Assembly (NCBI GenBank): GCA_025362495.1
Contig: JANYGI010000026.1
Coordinates: 1 to 64,000, forward strand
DNA length: 64,000 nucleotides
Direction: 5' to 3'
Origin: Byssovorax sp.
GTDB lineage: Bacteria > Myxococcota_A > Polyangia > Polyangiales > Polyangiaceae
In this document: one piece after another, positions 35,605-43,614 of the stretch
How the letters are laid out: each line of letters begins with the position of its first letter
Numbering within the stretch: position 1 is the stretch's first letter
Notes under the pieces: generated by a model
The model's database searches: none
What the model saw: only the letters and a program-made list of their open reading frames with translations
Told to the model about the DNA's origin: nothing
Translations under genes and position numbers: made by a program

Positions 35605-36390
35605 ATGCATTTCGTGGTCGGCCACCCTCGTTCCGGAACAGCAATGATGACTCACCTCTTGAATGCGAGTGGGGGGGAGGTGGCCAGGCACGAGTACCTG
35701 ATCGACCAGTCCGGGCAAGCCCTGGTCGAGGGAGCTTCGCGCTACTACGAGGGCCTCTGCTCCGGTGAAGACATCAAGAGACTGCTCGCAGACTGCTACC
35801 TATCACCGGCCATCGAGATCGATTGTAACTGGAAGAACACCTGGATCCTGCCGCCTCTGATCGAGCTCTTCGCCGACGCCCGGTTTCTCCACCTCGTCCG
35901 CGATCCGCGGGTCAACGTGATCGCCTGCCACAACCTCGATTACTACGGCCAGAGCGCGTCGCTCCCGGCCGAAGCGGGGTACGAGGTCATGGTCCAGTGG
36001 CTCCGGGCGCTCCCGAGAATTCGGCGGTCCGAGTGGGAGACGCTCTCTCCTTTCGCGCGCAATTGTGTGTTCTGGGTGGAGACCCACCGCCTGATTCTCG
36101 CCGCTCTCTCTTCGCAGCCCGAACGCTATCTCCTGCGCCGGCTCGAGGATCTGAGCGACGATGAGGCGATCCGGGGTATCTATCGCTTCTTCGCTCTTCC
36201 GGTGGCCTCGATGGAAGACGTGCGACGGGCTCTGGCGACGCGGGTCAACACCAAGGTGGATGAGAAGAAAACCATCGCACGGACCAAGAGCGACATCCTC
36301 CCCCGCTTCGACGCGTGCGACGACGAAACTCAGGGGACTCTGCGCCGGATCTGCGGCCCCATCGCGGCGCAGCTCGGATACCTGATCTGA
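35605..36390 (+). CDS. Sulfotransferase-family protein
   Basis: The 261-aa protein opens with the PAPS-binding P-loop VGHPRSGTAMMTHLLN (residues 4-19). The 3'-phosphate contact LHLVRDPRVNVIACHN follows near residue 97. The rest is helical, ending ICGPIAAQLGYLI as in many family members. It would transfer a sulfo group to a hydroxyl or sugar. A 113-base gap separates it from the second exporter, same strand. In this island it is a candidate tailoring enzyme of the peptide or its sugar. The fold is clear; the substrate is unknown. Confidence 0.8.
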   Translation: MHFVVGHPRSGTAMMTHLLNASGGEVARHEYLIDQSGQALVEGASRYYEGLCSGEDIKRLLADCYLSPAIEIDCNWKNTWILPPLIELFADARFLHLVRDPRVNVIACHNLDYYGQSASLPAEAGYEVMVQWLRALPRIRRSEWETLSPFARNCVFWVETHRLILAALSSQPERYLLRRLEDLSDDEAIRGIYRFFALPVASMEDVRRALATRVNTKVDEKKTIARTKSDILPRFDACDDETQGTLRRICGPIAAQLGYLI

Positions 36391-36566
36391 ATCGGCGGCG
36401 GGCGGCGGGCCGGGCCATCGACGCACCAGGCCGATGGTGTTTCTCCCGGCGAGCTCGCGCCGCTCGTCTGGAACCACGTTGATCCGTTCGAGAGGCCACG
36501 ATCGAAAGACCCCGTGATGCCGGGGAAGCATCATCATCATTTACACGCCGCTCGATATTTGCGAGC

Positions 36567-37994
36567 ATGCGCGCCATGCGTGTCTTGAGCGTCCTGACAA
36601 CCATCCTCGTTTCGATGCTCCCCTCGGGCGGTCTGGCTGGATGCACGTCGAGCTCAGGACGGCCACCGTCACCATCGTCTCCGGTGGTCGCGCAGACTCC
36701 ACAGATGAGACTCCCTGGCCCCGAGCCGGTCCGCCGCTCCGCGCTCCACGTCGCCCGATTATTCGACGGCTCGGCGCGCGTTGAGGGACGTCGTCCCACG
36801 GTGTTCGTGGAAGGAGCCATCATTGTCGCCGTGGACCCCGACGGGGGAGCGCGGGAGGGCTTCGAGGACATCGATCTCGGCGACGTGACGATGCTGCCGG
36901 GGCTGATCGACGCGCACACGCACGTCATGCTCGAGAGCGATCCGGCCCTCTCCGGAAACCGGGATATCCTCCTCACCGTGCTGGAGGTGCCAATGGCAAC
37001 TCGTGTGTTGAGAGCCGTCCCCGTCGTCCGAGATCTCCTGATGGCCGGCTTCACCACCGTGCGCGACGTGGGCAACTCGGGCGATGGAGGCGATGTGGCG
37101 CTGCGTGACGCCATCGCGGCGGGCTGGATGGACGGCCCACGCATGGTCGTTTCGACTCGAGCGCTCGCTCCGGTCGGGGGCCAGTTTTCGCCGCTCGCGC
37201 CGGAGGCGGAGCCGCTCATCGCCACCGAGTACGCTGTCGTCCGAGGCGCCGAGGACGCTCGACAGGCCGTGCGTCGCGCGCTCCAGCGGCGGGCCGACTG
37301 GATCAAGGTGATCGTGAGCGAGGAGAACAGCATCCTCTCGCTGGCGGAGCTGACGGCGATCACCGAGGAGGCGCACCGAGCTCACGTGCAGGTCGCAGCA
37401 CATGCAATAGGAGAGCTATCGACCGAGATCGCCGTCGCGGCGGGCGTCGATTCCCTCGAGCACGGGCGCCTCATCTCCGAAAAGACGCTGACGCGCATGG
37501 CGGCGCAAGGGACGTGGCTCGTGCCGACAGCTCACTCGGTCCAGCTGTCACTGGCACGCTTCAGCGCGACCGGCCGGCCGACCGCCGACGAGGTTCGGGC
37601 GCGCGAAACGGGGATCCGGACGCGCCGAGCGGGGCTCCGCCGAGATCTGGAGCTCGCCCGTCGGCTGAACGTGCCGCTCGCCTTCGGATCGGACTTCTAC
37701 AATCGCGTCGAGGACCTCGGATATACCCGCGGCCAGGCCATCGTTCAGCAGCTGATCGAGTACGGCGATCTGGGCTTCTCGGCGGAAGAGGTGCTTCGTC
37801 TGGCGACACGGGACACCGCTCGTATGCTCCGTTTTCAAGGCCGCTTGGGCACCGTGGCGCCGAGCGCGATTGCTGATCTGGTGGCGGTGCGCGGGGACCC
37901 GATGCACGATCTGCGGGCGCTGGCCGAGCCGGTCTTCGTCATGAAGGAAGGGCGCGTCGTGCGCGACGAACGGCGGGCGCCGACGCATCACTGA
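36567..37994 (+). CDS. Amidohydrolase-family lipoprotein (imidazolonepropionase-like)
   Basis: The signal MRAMRVLSVLTTILVSMLPSGGLAGC ends in a Cys, suggesting an exported lipoprotein. The metal-dependent barrel shows LPGLIDAHTHVML (HxH), WIKVIVSEENS (Lys), HVQVAAHAIG, VDSLEHG, and the catalytic Asp in AFGSDFYN. Length 475 aa fits the family. It hydrolyses an amide or cyclic amide outside the cytoplasm. Its place between the export genes and the carbamoyltransferase could reflect a role in the pathway, or it may be a passenger; the periplasmic signal argues against a core tailoring role. Confidence 0.83.
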   Translation: MRAMRVLSVLTTILVSMLPSGGLAGCTSSSGRPPSPSSPVVAQTPQMRLPGPEPVRRSALHVARLFDGSARVEGRRPTVFVEGAIIVAVDPDGGAREGFEDIDLGDVTMLPGLIDAHTHVMLESDPALSGNRDILLTVLEVPMATRVLRAVPVVRDLLMAGFTTVRDVGNSGDGGDVALRDAIAAGWMDGPRMVVSTRALAPVGGQFSPLAPEAEPLIATEYAVVRGAEDARQAVRRALQRRADWIKVIVSEENSILSLAELTAITEEAHRAHVQVAAHAIGELSTEIAVAAGVDSLEHGRLISEKTLTRMAAQGTWLVPTAHSVQLSLARFSATGRPTADEVRARETGIRTRRAGLRRDLELARRLNVPLAFGSDFYNRVEDLGYTRGQAIVQQLIEYGDLGFSAEEVLRLATRDTARMLRFQGRLGTVAPSAIADLVAVRGDPMHDLRALAEPVFVMKEGRVVRDERRAPTHH

Positions 37995-38060
37995 GGGATG
38001 AATCGAGCCTGGACCGAGTGGCCGTGGTCGACGTGGGGTGCCAGGCTATCCCGGCGCTCG

Positions 38061-38795
38061 TCAGGGGAGGCGCTCGCGGAACGCTCGGGTTGTCCACAGG
38101 TGCTCACCGCCGCGGTCGAGCAGGGCGCGGGCGATACACAGCACCTCGTGGTTGGTGAACTGGGACTCGTGGAATCTCACGGCGGTGTACCACGCGCTGA
38201 GTCGATCGTCGTCGAAAGGCGTCTCGAGCAGGTTCAGCTCCAGTCCGGTCGCGCGCATGATCTCGCCGACGGACCGGCAAATCTCTTCCGGAGCTCTGGG
38301 GAGCGCATACGGTATGTCCTCGAAGAACGCGATTGGCGAATCTGCGGCGAGCTGAAGCCCCGCTTCGCGCGTGATGACGTGATCGACGTGCCCACCAAGG
38401 CCCATTGGAAGGACCCACAGATCGTGTCGATGATCCGCGACGACGGGCTGAAGCGCCTCGACGAGCGCGCGCGCCTCGGAGCGGATCGTCTCCTCGTCGT
38501 GGTCGAAGACTCCGGTGCCGGGGCGGCGGAGCGGGGCGTCCAGGCAGCCGAGGTTCGTGGCTCGAGTGTGCCCTCCCAACGAGGAGAGGAACGCTTCGTC
38601 CTCGCGGCAGCGCAGCGAAGAGACCGCCTCCACGCTCCCGTGTGTCTCCGAGCAAGGTGCCCACGCGCTTCGTGTGAAGCAGTTGACCACGTGGATGGGA
38701 ATCGGGGCGCCGGCCCAGGTCCACAGCGTGGAGCCGAGAGAGAGAGCCGTGTCGTCGTGGTGGGGCGCGAGCACGAGCACGCGAGGAAGCGGCAT
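38061..38795 (-). CDS. PIG-L-type deacetylase (LmbE-like)
   Basis: ATG 38793-38795 gives MPLPRVLVLAPHHDDTALSLG. The zinc site is APHHDD near residue 10 with the third ligand in GGHVDHVI near 150, both hallmarks of the LmbE/PIG-L fold. Length 244 aa. These enzymes remove acetyl groups from GlcNAc-type sugars or bacillithiol/mycothiol precursors. It lies 10 bases after the carbamoyltransferase gene on the same strand and so is co-transcribed with it, which points to a shared sugar-tailoring job. The substrate in this island is unknown. Confidence 0.88.
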   Translation of the reverse strand: MPLPRVLVLAPHHDDTALSLGSTLWTWAGAPIPIHVVNCFTRSAWAPCSETHGSVEAVSSLRCREDEAFLSSLGGHTRATNLGCLDAPLRRPGTGVFDHDEETIRSEARALVEALQPVVADHRHDLWVLPMGLGGHVDHVITREAGLQLAADSPIAFFEDIPYALPRAPEEICRSVGEIMRATGLELNLLETPFDDDRLSAWYTAVRFHESQFTNHEVLCIARALLDRGGEHLWTTRAFRERLP

Positions 38796-38805
38796 GTCGC
38801 CGGCC

Positions 38806-40461
38806 TCAGGCTCCGGGCACGAACGGCGGGGCGACACGTTTTCGAATGAAGTACGGGGGGGCGACGAGTGCGTGCAGAGGGCTCGTACGAAAGAGCGCGA
38901 GCGCCTCCTCGAACGTCTCGACGAGCGGCCCGCCGGGGCCGTTGAGCGAGGTGTTGATGAGTACCGGCATTCCTGTTCGCCGATGAAACGCCGACAGGAT
39001 ATCGTGGGCGAAAGGGTTGGTCGCGCGATCGACCGTTTGAATCCGCGCGCTCCCATCAACGTGAGTTATCGCCGGGAGCTTCGCGCGGTAGTCCGCGCGT
39101 ACAGCGGCAGCGAACTGCATGAAAGGCAAAGCTCGGTCGGTCTCGAAAATTTCACTCGCGTGCTCGAGCAGGACGAGGGGGGCGAGCGGACGAAACCACT
39201 CCCGGCCCTTGACATGCTGATTGATCCAGCTCGTCGCGCCCGGTGACCGGGCGTCGGCGAGCATGCTGCGGTGACCTAGCGCGCGTGGCCCGGACTCACT
39301 GCGCCCATGGAAGGTCCCGATCACCTGGCCGTTCTGGAGCGCCTCGGCGGTCCGCTCCGCCAGGTTCTCGGGCTGCTCGACGATGAGGTCCTCTTGCTCG
39401 CGAAGAGAGCTCGGGGACGCTGGGCCGGGGTCGGGGCCGAGAAAGTCGTCTTTCCAAATGAAATCGGGTCGCTCTCCGCGGAGCGCGATGGCCCCGAACA
39501 GCGCGCATCCAAGAGCGGTTCCACCGTCGTGAGGCGACGGAGGGACGAAGATCTCGCGAAACGGCGTCTCGCGCAGGAGGCGCCCATTCGCGACGCAGTT
39601 GAGCGCGGTACCTCCGGCGAAGCAGAGACGCGATCTTCCCGTGGTCGCATGGAGCCAGCGCGCAACCTGCACGAGCGCGGTCTCGAAGACGGCTTGACCG
39701 GCCGCCGCGAGGTCGGCCGCGCGCTGGAACTGGGCGCGATCGTCGCCGGAGTACTGGTAACTTGAGCGGCCGAGCAGCACCTCTGCCCACTCGGGCGTGA
39801 GAAACACGCTGTGATCTTCCACGACGAGGTCGGGGAGATCGAGCGCCATCGGATCGCCGTAAGGTGCCATCCCCATGACCTTGCCTTCTTGACCTTCGCC
39901 GTCAGGAAAAATCGCTTGCGTCAGCAGGAGGTAGAAGAAGCCGAGTCCGACGGGCAGCCCACGATCGCCGTCCCACAGCTGCTTGGCTACGCATCTCAAC
40001 GTCATCCCTTCGGCGTCGTACATGCTGTTGACCTCGAGCCAGCCTGGATCGATGGCATCGGGAGCTGACCACTGCTCGCGGAAGTCGCGCACCGGGCTAC
40101 CCTGACAATCGACGACGAGCACGGCTGCGTCGGTGAACCCGGACGGAAAGAACGCCGAGTACGCGTGCGCCAGGTGATGCGAGATGGTGGCGTGCTCGCA
40201 GGGGCCGAGGACCGCTCGGATCTCGTCGGCGTAGGCTGCTTGGTTCTCGACCTCGGCATCGGACGAGTAGCACTCGACCACGAGATCGACGGGGCGAACG
40301 CCCAGCTTGAGGCGCTCCGCATAGCGCGGCAGATCTCCGAGACGTCCCCAGTCGTGCTTGCGCCGCGTGATACGCTCTTTCTGTAGAAGCGTCGGATTGC
40401 CATCGTCGAGAAGGCACACGCTGGCGTCCTGGGTTCGATTGATGCCGATTATTCGACTCAT
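38806..40461 (-). CDS. O-carbamoyltransferase (TobZ/NodU family)
   Basis: ATG 40459-40461 starts MSRIIGINRTQDASVCLL, the family N-terminus. The Kae1-like domain has the metal-binding HHLAHAYSAFF (about 105-115) and later LCFAGGTALNCVANG. The C-terminal domain contains SESGPRALGHRSMLAD and TSLNGPGGPLVE. Length 551 aa matches TobZ (570). It uses carbamoyl phosphate to make a carbamoyl-AMP and transfers the carbamoyl to a hydroxyl, usually of a sugar. The nearby heptose genes suggest the sugar as acceptor (inference). It is the first gene of a two-gene minus-strand operon. Confidence 0.92.
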   Translation of the reverse strand: MSRIIGINRTQDASVCLLDDGNPTLLQKERITRRKHDWGRLGDLPRYAERLKLGVRPVDLVVECYSSDAEVENQAAYADEIRAVLGPCEHATISHHLAHAYSAFFPSGFTDAAVLVVDCQGSPVRDFREQWSAPDAIDPGWLEVNSMYDAEGMTLRCVAKQLWDGDRGLPVGLGFFYLLLTQAIFPDGEGQEGKVMGMAPYGDPMALDLPDLVVEDHSVFLTPEWAEVLLGRSSYQYSGDDRAQFQRAADLAAAGQAVFETALVQVARWLHATTGRSRLCFAGGTALNCVANGRLLRETPFREIFVPPSPHDGGTALGCALFGAIALRGERPDFIWKDDFLGPDPGPASPSSLREQEDLIVEQPENLAERTAEALQNGQVIGTFHGRSESGPRALGHRSMLADARSPGATSWINQHVKGREWFRPLAPLVLLEHASEIFETDRALPFMQFAAAVRADYRAKLPAITHVDGSARIQTVDRATNPFAHDILSAFHRRTGMPVLINTSLNGPGGPLVETFEEALALFRTSPLHALVAPPYFIRKRVAPPFVPGA

Positions 40462-40541
40462 GAGAATGAAAACCCTCGCAGGTGCATGGATTCGTGACGA
40501 GGCCAGTTCTCCCATCGGCGGGCTCGTTGGCGGCTCGGTCA

Positions 40542-40570
40542 CGAATAAAGGCGATCCATTACGCTGTCAA
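40542..40570 (-). promoter_or_regulatory. Sigma-70-like promoter for the carbamoyltransferase operon
   Basis: On the minus strand a perfect TTGACA (plus-strand TGTCAA, 40565-40570) is followed after 17 bases by TATTCG (plus-strand CGAATA, 40542-40547). Transcription would start near 40535, giving about 75 bases of leader to ATG 40461. The -10 box matches only half of TATAAT, so confidence is moderate. Confidence 0.45.
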
Positions 40571-40794
40571 TTTCAAAGTGCGGAGCGACGAGCCCCGTTG
40601 CATTACCTACCGAGGTGGCAGCAAACTAGCTGGGCTGGCTCGGTGCCAGTCGACGCTCGCGCCGGGCTCGGCGTTGACGGCCCCTCGTTATGTGATCCAT
40701 GTGAAAGTAACGATGACTCTGGTGTGCTGGATTGTGGCATATCTGGTGACAGAAGCAGATAGCCAGTTCTGGCCGTGGCGCCGGTCAGCTCATC

Positions 40795-40809
40795 TGGCAC
40801 GGATGTTGC
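40795..40809 (+). promoter_or_regulatory. Sigma-54 (-24/-12) promoter of the peptide operon
   Basis: TGGCACGGATGTTGC matches the sigma-54 consensus TGGCACG-N4-TTGC at every fixed position, with the required ten bases between GG (-24) and GC (-12). The start point would be near 40821. Sigma-54 promoters need an enhancer-binding ATPase activator, a regulator type expanded in myxobacteria. None is encoded in the window. The element points at the precursor gene and nothing else. Confidence 0.8.
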
Positions 40810-41044
40810 GACGTCGCGCGACTGTGCCACTGAAGCAGTGAAGCGCGTTGAGTGGCATTGCGGCGCGTCTCCAGAAGGGGAGGTTTGAGCGCTGTTTATC
40901 TCGTTTTCTTCGCCATGGCGCGGCGAGCAAGTGTGCCATCCGAGCGCACGTTGCGATCTCGCGACGCGAACCCGAAATAGGTAGTGCGAATTTCTTCTGA
41001 CGAGTGTAGTCTCGTATTTCACGATTCTTGGGAGGTACTTTCAC

Positions 41045-41236
41045 ATGAACGACGAACAGAAGAAGACGCGCACTCCTGGCCGCAAGCTCGCGAAGGAGGA
41101 TCTCGAGCGAGTTGTCGGAGGCTTACCGCCCGTCAAGGGGTGTGGCACCCAGGGGTGTCCGGGCGGCGCCGGCAGCGCTTCACCGACGGCTGCAGACGCG
41201 CAGCCTTCGGTCAAGGGCTTCGGCTGGAACGAGTGA
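41045..41236 (+). CDS. Double-glycine RiPP precursor peptide, 63 aa
   Basis: ATG 41045 has GGGAGG at 41030-41035. Residues 1-26 are a leader rich in Lys, Glu and Arg that ends KEDLERVVGG, the double-glycine type cut by C39 proteases, predicted after Gly 26 (base 41122). The 37-residue core (27-63) reads LPPVKGCGTQGCPGGAGSAS then PTAADAQPSVKGFGWNE. It has two Cys (33, 38), Thr 35 and 48, Ser 44, 46 and 55, and a repeated P-x-VKG-x-G unit. The first core codon is TTA, rare in this DNA. No lanthionine or YcaO genes are near, so Cys/Ser/Thr are glycosylation candidates. Confidence 0.85.
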   Translation: MNDEQKKTRTPGRKLAKEDLERVVGGLPPVKGCGTQGCPGGAGSASPTAADAQPSVKGFGWNE

Positions 41237-41325
41237 CGTGCTCGTCGACGACGCCGTGAAGCTTGCGGCGGCGGACCCAGGTCTCGAGTGAAGTCGTCGA
41301 TCCACTGGACTCTCGACAGGATTTC

Positions 41326-41940
41326 ATGAGCGCGAAATCCAGCGACGTTTTATTCACTGCGGCGCGAGAGCTCTCCGGAGACGGAGTGACTTTCGGGGTC
41401 GTCGAGGAGCACTTCCTGGTTGTGTCGAACACTCTCCAGGGAGTGCTCCTCGAATCGGTTTGTTCTGTCGTCGCCTCTCTGCGGCGCGCCCGCGATGACG
41501 GGGCATCGGTCTTCGTGTTTGGCAATGGGGGCAGCGCGGCCACTGCGCTGCATCTGGCGAACGATCTCACCATGGCATGCGCGGTCGGCCGGCCTGGTCT
41601 CCGGGTGACCTGCTTGAGCGCGAACCTGAGCCTTATCACCGCCATCGCGAACGATTTCGGATATGACCAGGTCTTCTCGAGGCAGCTCGCTTCGCTGGTT
41701 CGCCGGGGCGACGTGGTCATTGGTATCTCCGGCTCCGGGAATTCGCCCAATTGTGTGAATGCCTTTGATTGCGCGCGCCGGGCTGGCGCGACATGCGTCG
41801 GGATATTGGGCTTCGACGGCGGCAGAATGCTCGCGCAGAGCGACGTGTCCGTGCATGTGCGGTGCGATGATTACCTCGTCGTCGAGGACGTGCACATGGT
41901 GGTCGCACACAGCCTCGCCCGCGCCCTCAGGCGCGGCTGA
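41326..41940 (+). CDS. gmhA: SIS-domain sedoheptulose-7-phosphate isomerase
   Basis: ATG 41326 has AGGA four bases upstream; an earlier TTG frame runs back toward the precursor and looks less good. The 204-aa protein has the SIS fold: VFGNGGSAATALHLANDLT, then VVIGISGSGNSPNCVNAF, and a C-terminal HMVVAHSLARAL. GmhA converts sedoheptulose 7-phosphate to D-glycero-D-manno-heptose 7-phosphate. The assignment is supported by the HddA and GmhB/HddC-type genes that follow, although the SIS family also contains other sugar isomerases. It is 89 bases downstream of the precursor, co-directional. Confidence 0.82.
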   Translation: MSAKSSDVLFTAARELSGDGVTFGVVEEHFLVVSNTLQGVLLESVCSVVASLRRARDDGASVFVFGNGGSAATALHLANDLTMACAVGRPGLRVTCLSANLSLITAIANDFGYDQVFSRQLASLVRRGDVVIGISGSGNSPNCVNAFDCARRAGATCVGILGFDGGRMLAQSDVSVHVRCDDYLVVEDVHMVVAHSLARALRRG

Positions 41941-41988
41941 GCGGCTTCGAGCTCCGCGCGCATAACACTTCTTTCCAAAGGCATCCGA

Positions 41989-43614
41989 ATGTGTGACTCG
42001 AAGTACTGGTGGCCGCTCGACCTGATCGGCGAGGAGCGGACTGCATTCGGTGCCTTCCAGGCCCGTATGCGCGAGGAGCCGGTGGTTCTCGATCAGGTGG
42101 CGGCGAGCGCCACGATTGGCATGCTGACGATGGGAATGCGCCATCACATCCAGGGCCTCGCCGTCGACGATAGGCTCGGCAGCTTTTGCCATCTGCTGAA
42201 TGGGTGGGGCGACTTGATCGTGAACGGCGCGAAGCTGACCGCGTCGCTCGCCAACTTCACGCAGCGTGGCCCTGGAGGCGGCTGGTGCCTCCTCCAGATG
42301 AACCCCGAGGGGGAAGTTCACCCCTGGCAGACCTTTGCCTATGCCACCATGGCTGGCATCGCGCCGGCCCGGATCCTCTACGACGGAGGTCCCACGTTGC
42401 GCGACCTCGCTCTGGGATCGCGTGCGCTCCCCACGCGCGACGCCGACGAGTTCGGGCACCTGCTTTACGCGCTCGCGACAATCGAGCCGGACGCCGGCGT
42501 CCACTTCTCGCTGGAAGGGGAGCGTCACACCACCAGGCAACTCGTTGCGATGGCCGTTCGCGCCCATCACGAGGGCACTTTTCGCGTCTGTCGGAAGTTT
42601 CACCTCACCGAGGGATTGTGCGCCGTGGCCGCGCGCATAGAAGGGCTGAGCGAGTACCGCGAGGCCGCACAGGGCTTCCTCGAAGGCCAGATGGACGTCT
42701 TGTTCGCGGTGGGCGCGCTCCTGGAGCATGCTGTCGCGCTCCACGACGCGCGGCGGTCACCCGACGCAGGTGGGCTTGTCGAGCGCCTGTGGGACAAGCT
42801 CGCGATCAACCCCCTCATCGAGAATCATGCCTACTTGGCGGGACACCTGATGGAGCTGGCCTGCCTTGCACACGGCCTCGGGTATACCGTGTCTCTCGCG
42901 CATCGACGCGCAATGGCGTATATCGCGAATGCACTCAATCGACTCTTGCCAGTCTTCGCGGGCGGGATAGCATGGCCCCTTTGTTTCCTCCATCTGGGGC
43001 ACTATCGGCGCGGGCTCAGCTTGCTGTCCTTGCTCGAGGATCGCGGCTTTGTAGGCGAGCTTTCTCCCGGTGATCTGTCGGCGTTCTCGGTCAACTTCGA
43101 CGCCGTGGCTCCGGCTCGGTTGCCGGAGAGCCCCCCGGAGGATGCTCAGCGCGTGTTTCGCCTCTTGGCGCAACCGGCGGTGCCGCGGCCGCGATTTGCT
43201 GCGACCATCGAGTGCTTTCGGGCCATCGCGCCGGCCGGTTTGCATCCACGAGGCGTGCTCGCGCACTTCCGGCGTGCGGCGCCGCAAGGCTGGCCACGCG
43301 CCCTCCATTACGAGTTACTCGACGATGGCGACGAGGTCGGCGTGGAGATCCACCTGGAGGACGCGTCGCTTCGCCCTCTCGCCGAGCCGTTGCGCGGCCT
43401 GCTGGTGGAGGGGCGCGCGCGCTTCCCCGATGCGCGGGTGGACTGGGACGACGCCTGGATGGCGGGGCGCTTTCGTGTGCGTTTCCCTTCCGAGACGGCG
43501 CCGGAGCGCGTGGCTCAAGCGATGGTCGACCTGATCCACGGCACCTCGCGCTCCCTCACGGAGGCCGTCGAGCAGCTTCGTGGCCACTCGTCGGCTGTTG
43601 CGCTGAGCCCATGA
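41989..43614 (+). CDS. Unrecognised 541-aa protein of the peptide island, possible alpha/alpha-toroid
   Basis: I do not recognise a family. The first 170 residues include NFTQRGPGGGWCLLQMNPEGEV and HPWQTFAYATMAGI. Residues 170-360 have repeated pairs of helices with conserved aromatic and His residues (AHHEGTFRVCRKFHLTEGLC, IENHAYLAGHLMELACLAHG, HLGHYRRGLSLLSLLED), the look of an alpha/alpha barrel or toroid. Residues 370-541 may be a second domain with beta strands. There is no signal peptide. Its stop overlaps the next ATG (ATGA), so it is produced stoichiometrically with the heptose enzymes. A role in modifying the peptide or joining sugar to it is only a hypothesis. Confidence 0.75.
   Translation: MCDSKYWWPLDLIGEERTAFGAFQARMREEPVVLDQVAASATIGMLTMGMRHHIQGLAVDDRLGSFCHLLNGWGDLIVNGAKLTASLANFTQRGPGGGWCLLQMNPEGEVHPWQTFAYATMAGIAPARILYDGGPTLRDLALGSRALPTRDADEFGHLLYALATIEPDAGVHFSLEGERHTTRQLVAMAVRAHHEGTFRVCRKFHLTEGLCAVAARIEGLSEYREAAQGFLEGQMDVLFAVGALLEHAVALHDARRSPDAGGLVERLWDKLAINPLIENHAYLAGHLMELACLAHGLGYTVSLAHRRAMAYIANALNRLLPVFAGGIAWPLCFLHLGHYRRGLSLLSLLEDRGFVGELSPGDLSAFSVNFDAVAPARLPESPPEDAQRVFRLLAQPAVPRPRFAATIECFRAIAPAGLHPRGVLAHFRRAAPQGWPRALHYELLDDGDEVGVEIHLEDASLRPLAEPLRGLLVEGRARFPDARVDWDDAWMAGRFRVRFPSETAPERVAQAMVDLIHGTSRSLTEAVEQLRGHSSAVALSP

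Larger units (their letters stand above)
40462..41044. promoter_or_regulatory. Divergent control region between carbamoyltransferase and precursor genes
   Basis: This 583-base interval separates the minus-strand tailoring operon from the plus-strand precursor operon and contains no credible gene. Frames here give compositionally odd translations. It has a sigma-70-like element facing left (40542-40570) and a sigma-54 element facing right (40795-40809). About 225 bases lie between the predicted sigma-54 transcription start and the precursor ATG, a long leader. A short palindrome CACTG-AAG-CAGTG lies at about 40829-40841. Its lower GC than the neighbours fits a regulatory role. Confidence 0.6.

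Noticed and set aside
36510-36525. CCCCG-TGATGC-CGGGG hairpin after the sulfotransferase gene as a terminator
   Set aside because: Five-base stem with no T-tract, common by chance in GC-rich DNA.
40482-40841. 119-codon plus-strand frame overlapping the divergent control region
   Set aside because: It runs through the predicted promoters, has no ribosome site and its translation lacks protein-like features.
40603-41022. 139-codon minus-strand frame in the same gap
   Set aside because: No ribosome site, odd composition, and it would fill the only regulatory space of two operons.
41045-41236. Lanthipeptide, thiopeptide or lasso classification of the precursor
   Set aside because: No LanB/C/M/KC, YcaO, or lasso protease/cyclase gene is within the window; only glycosylation and carbamoylation-type enzymes are present.
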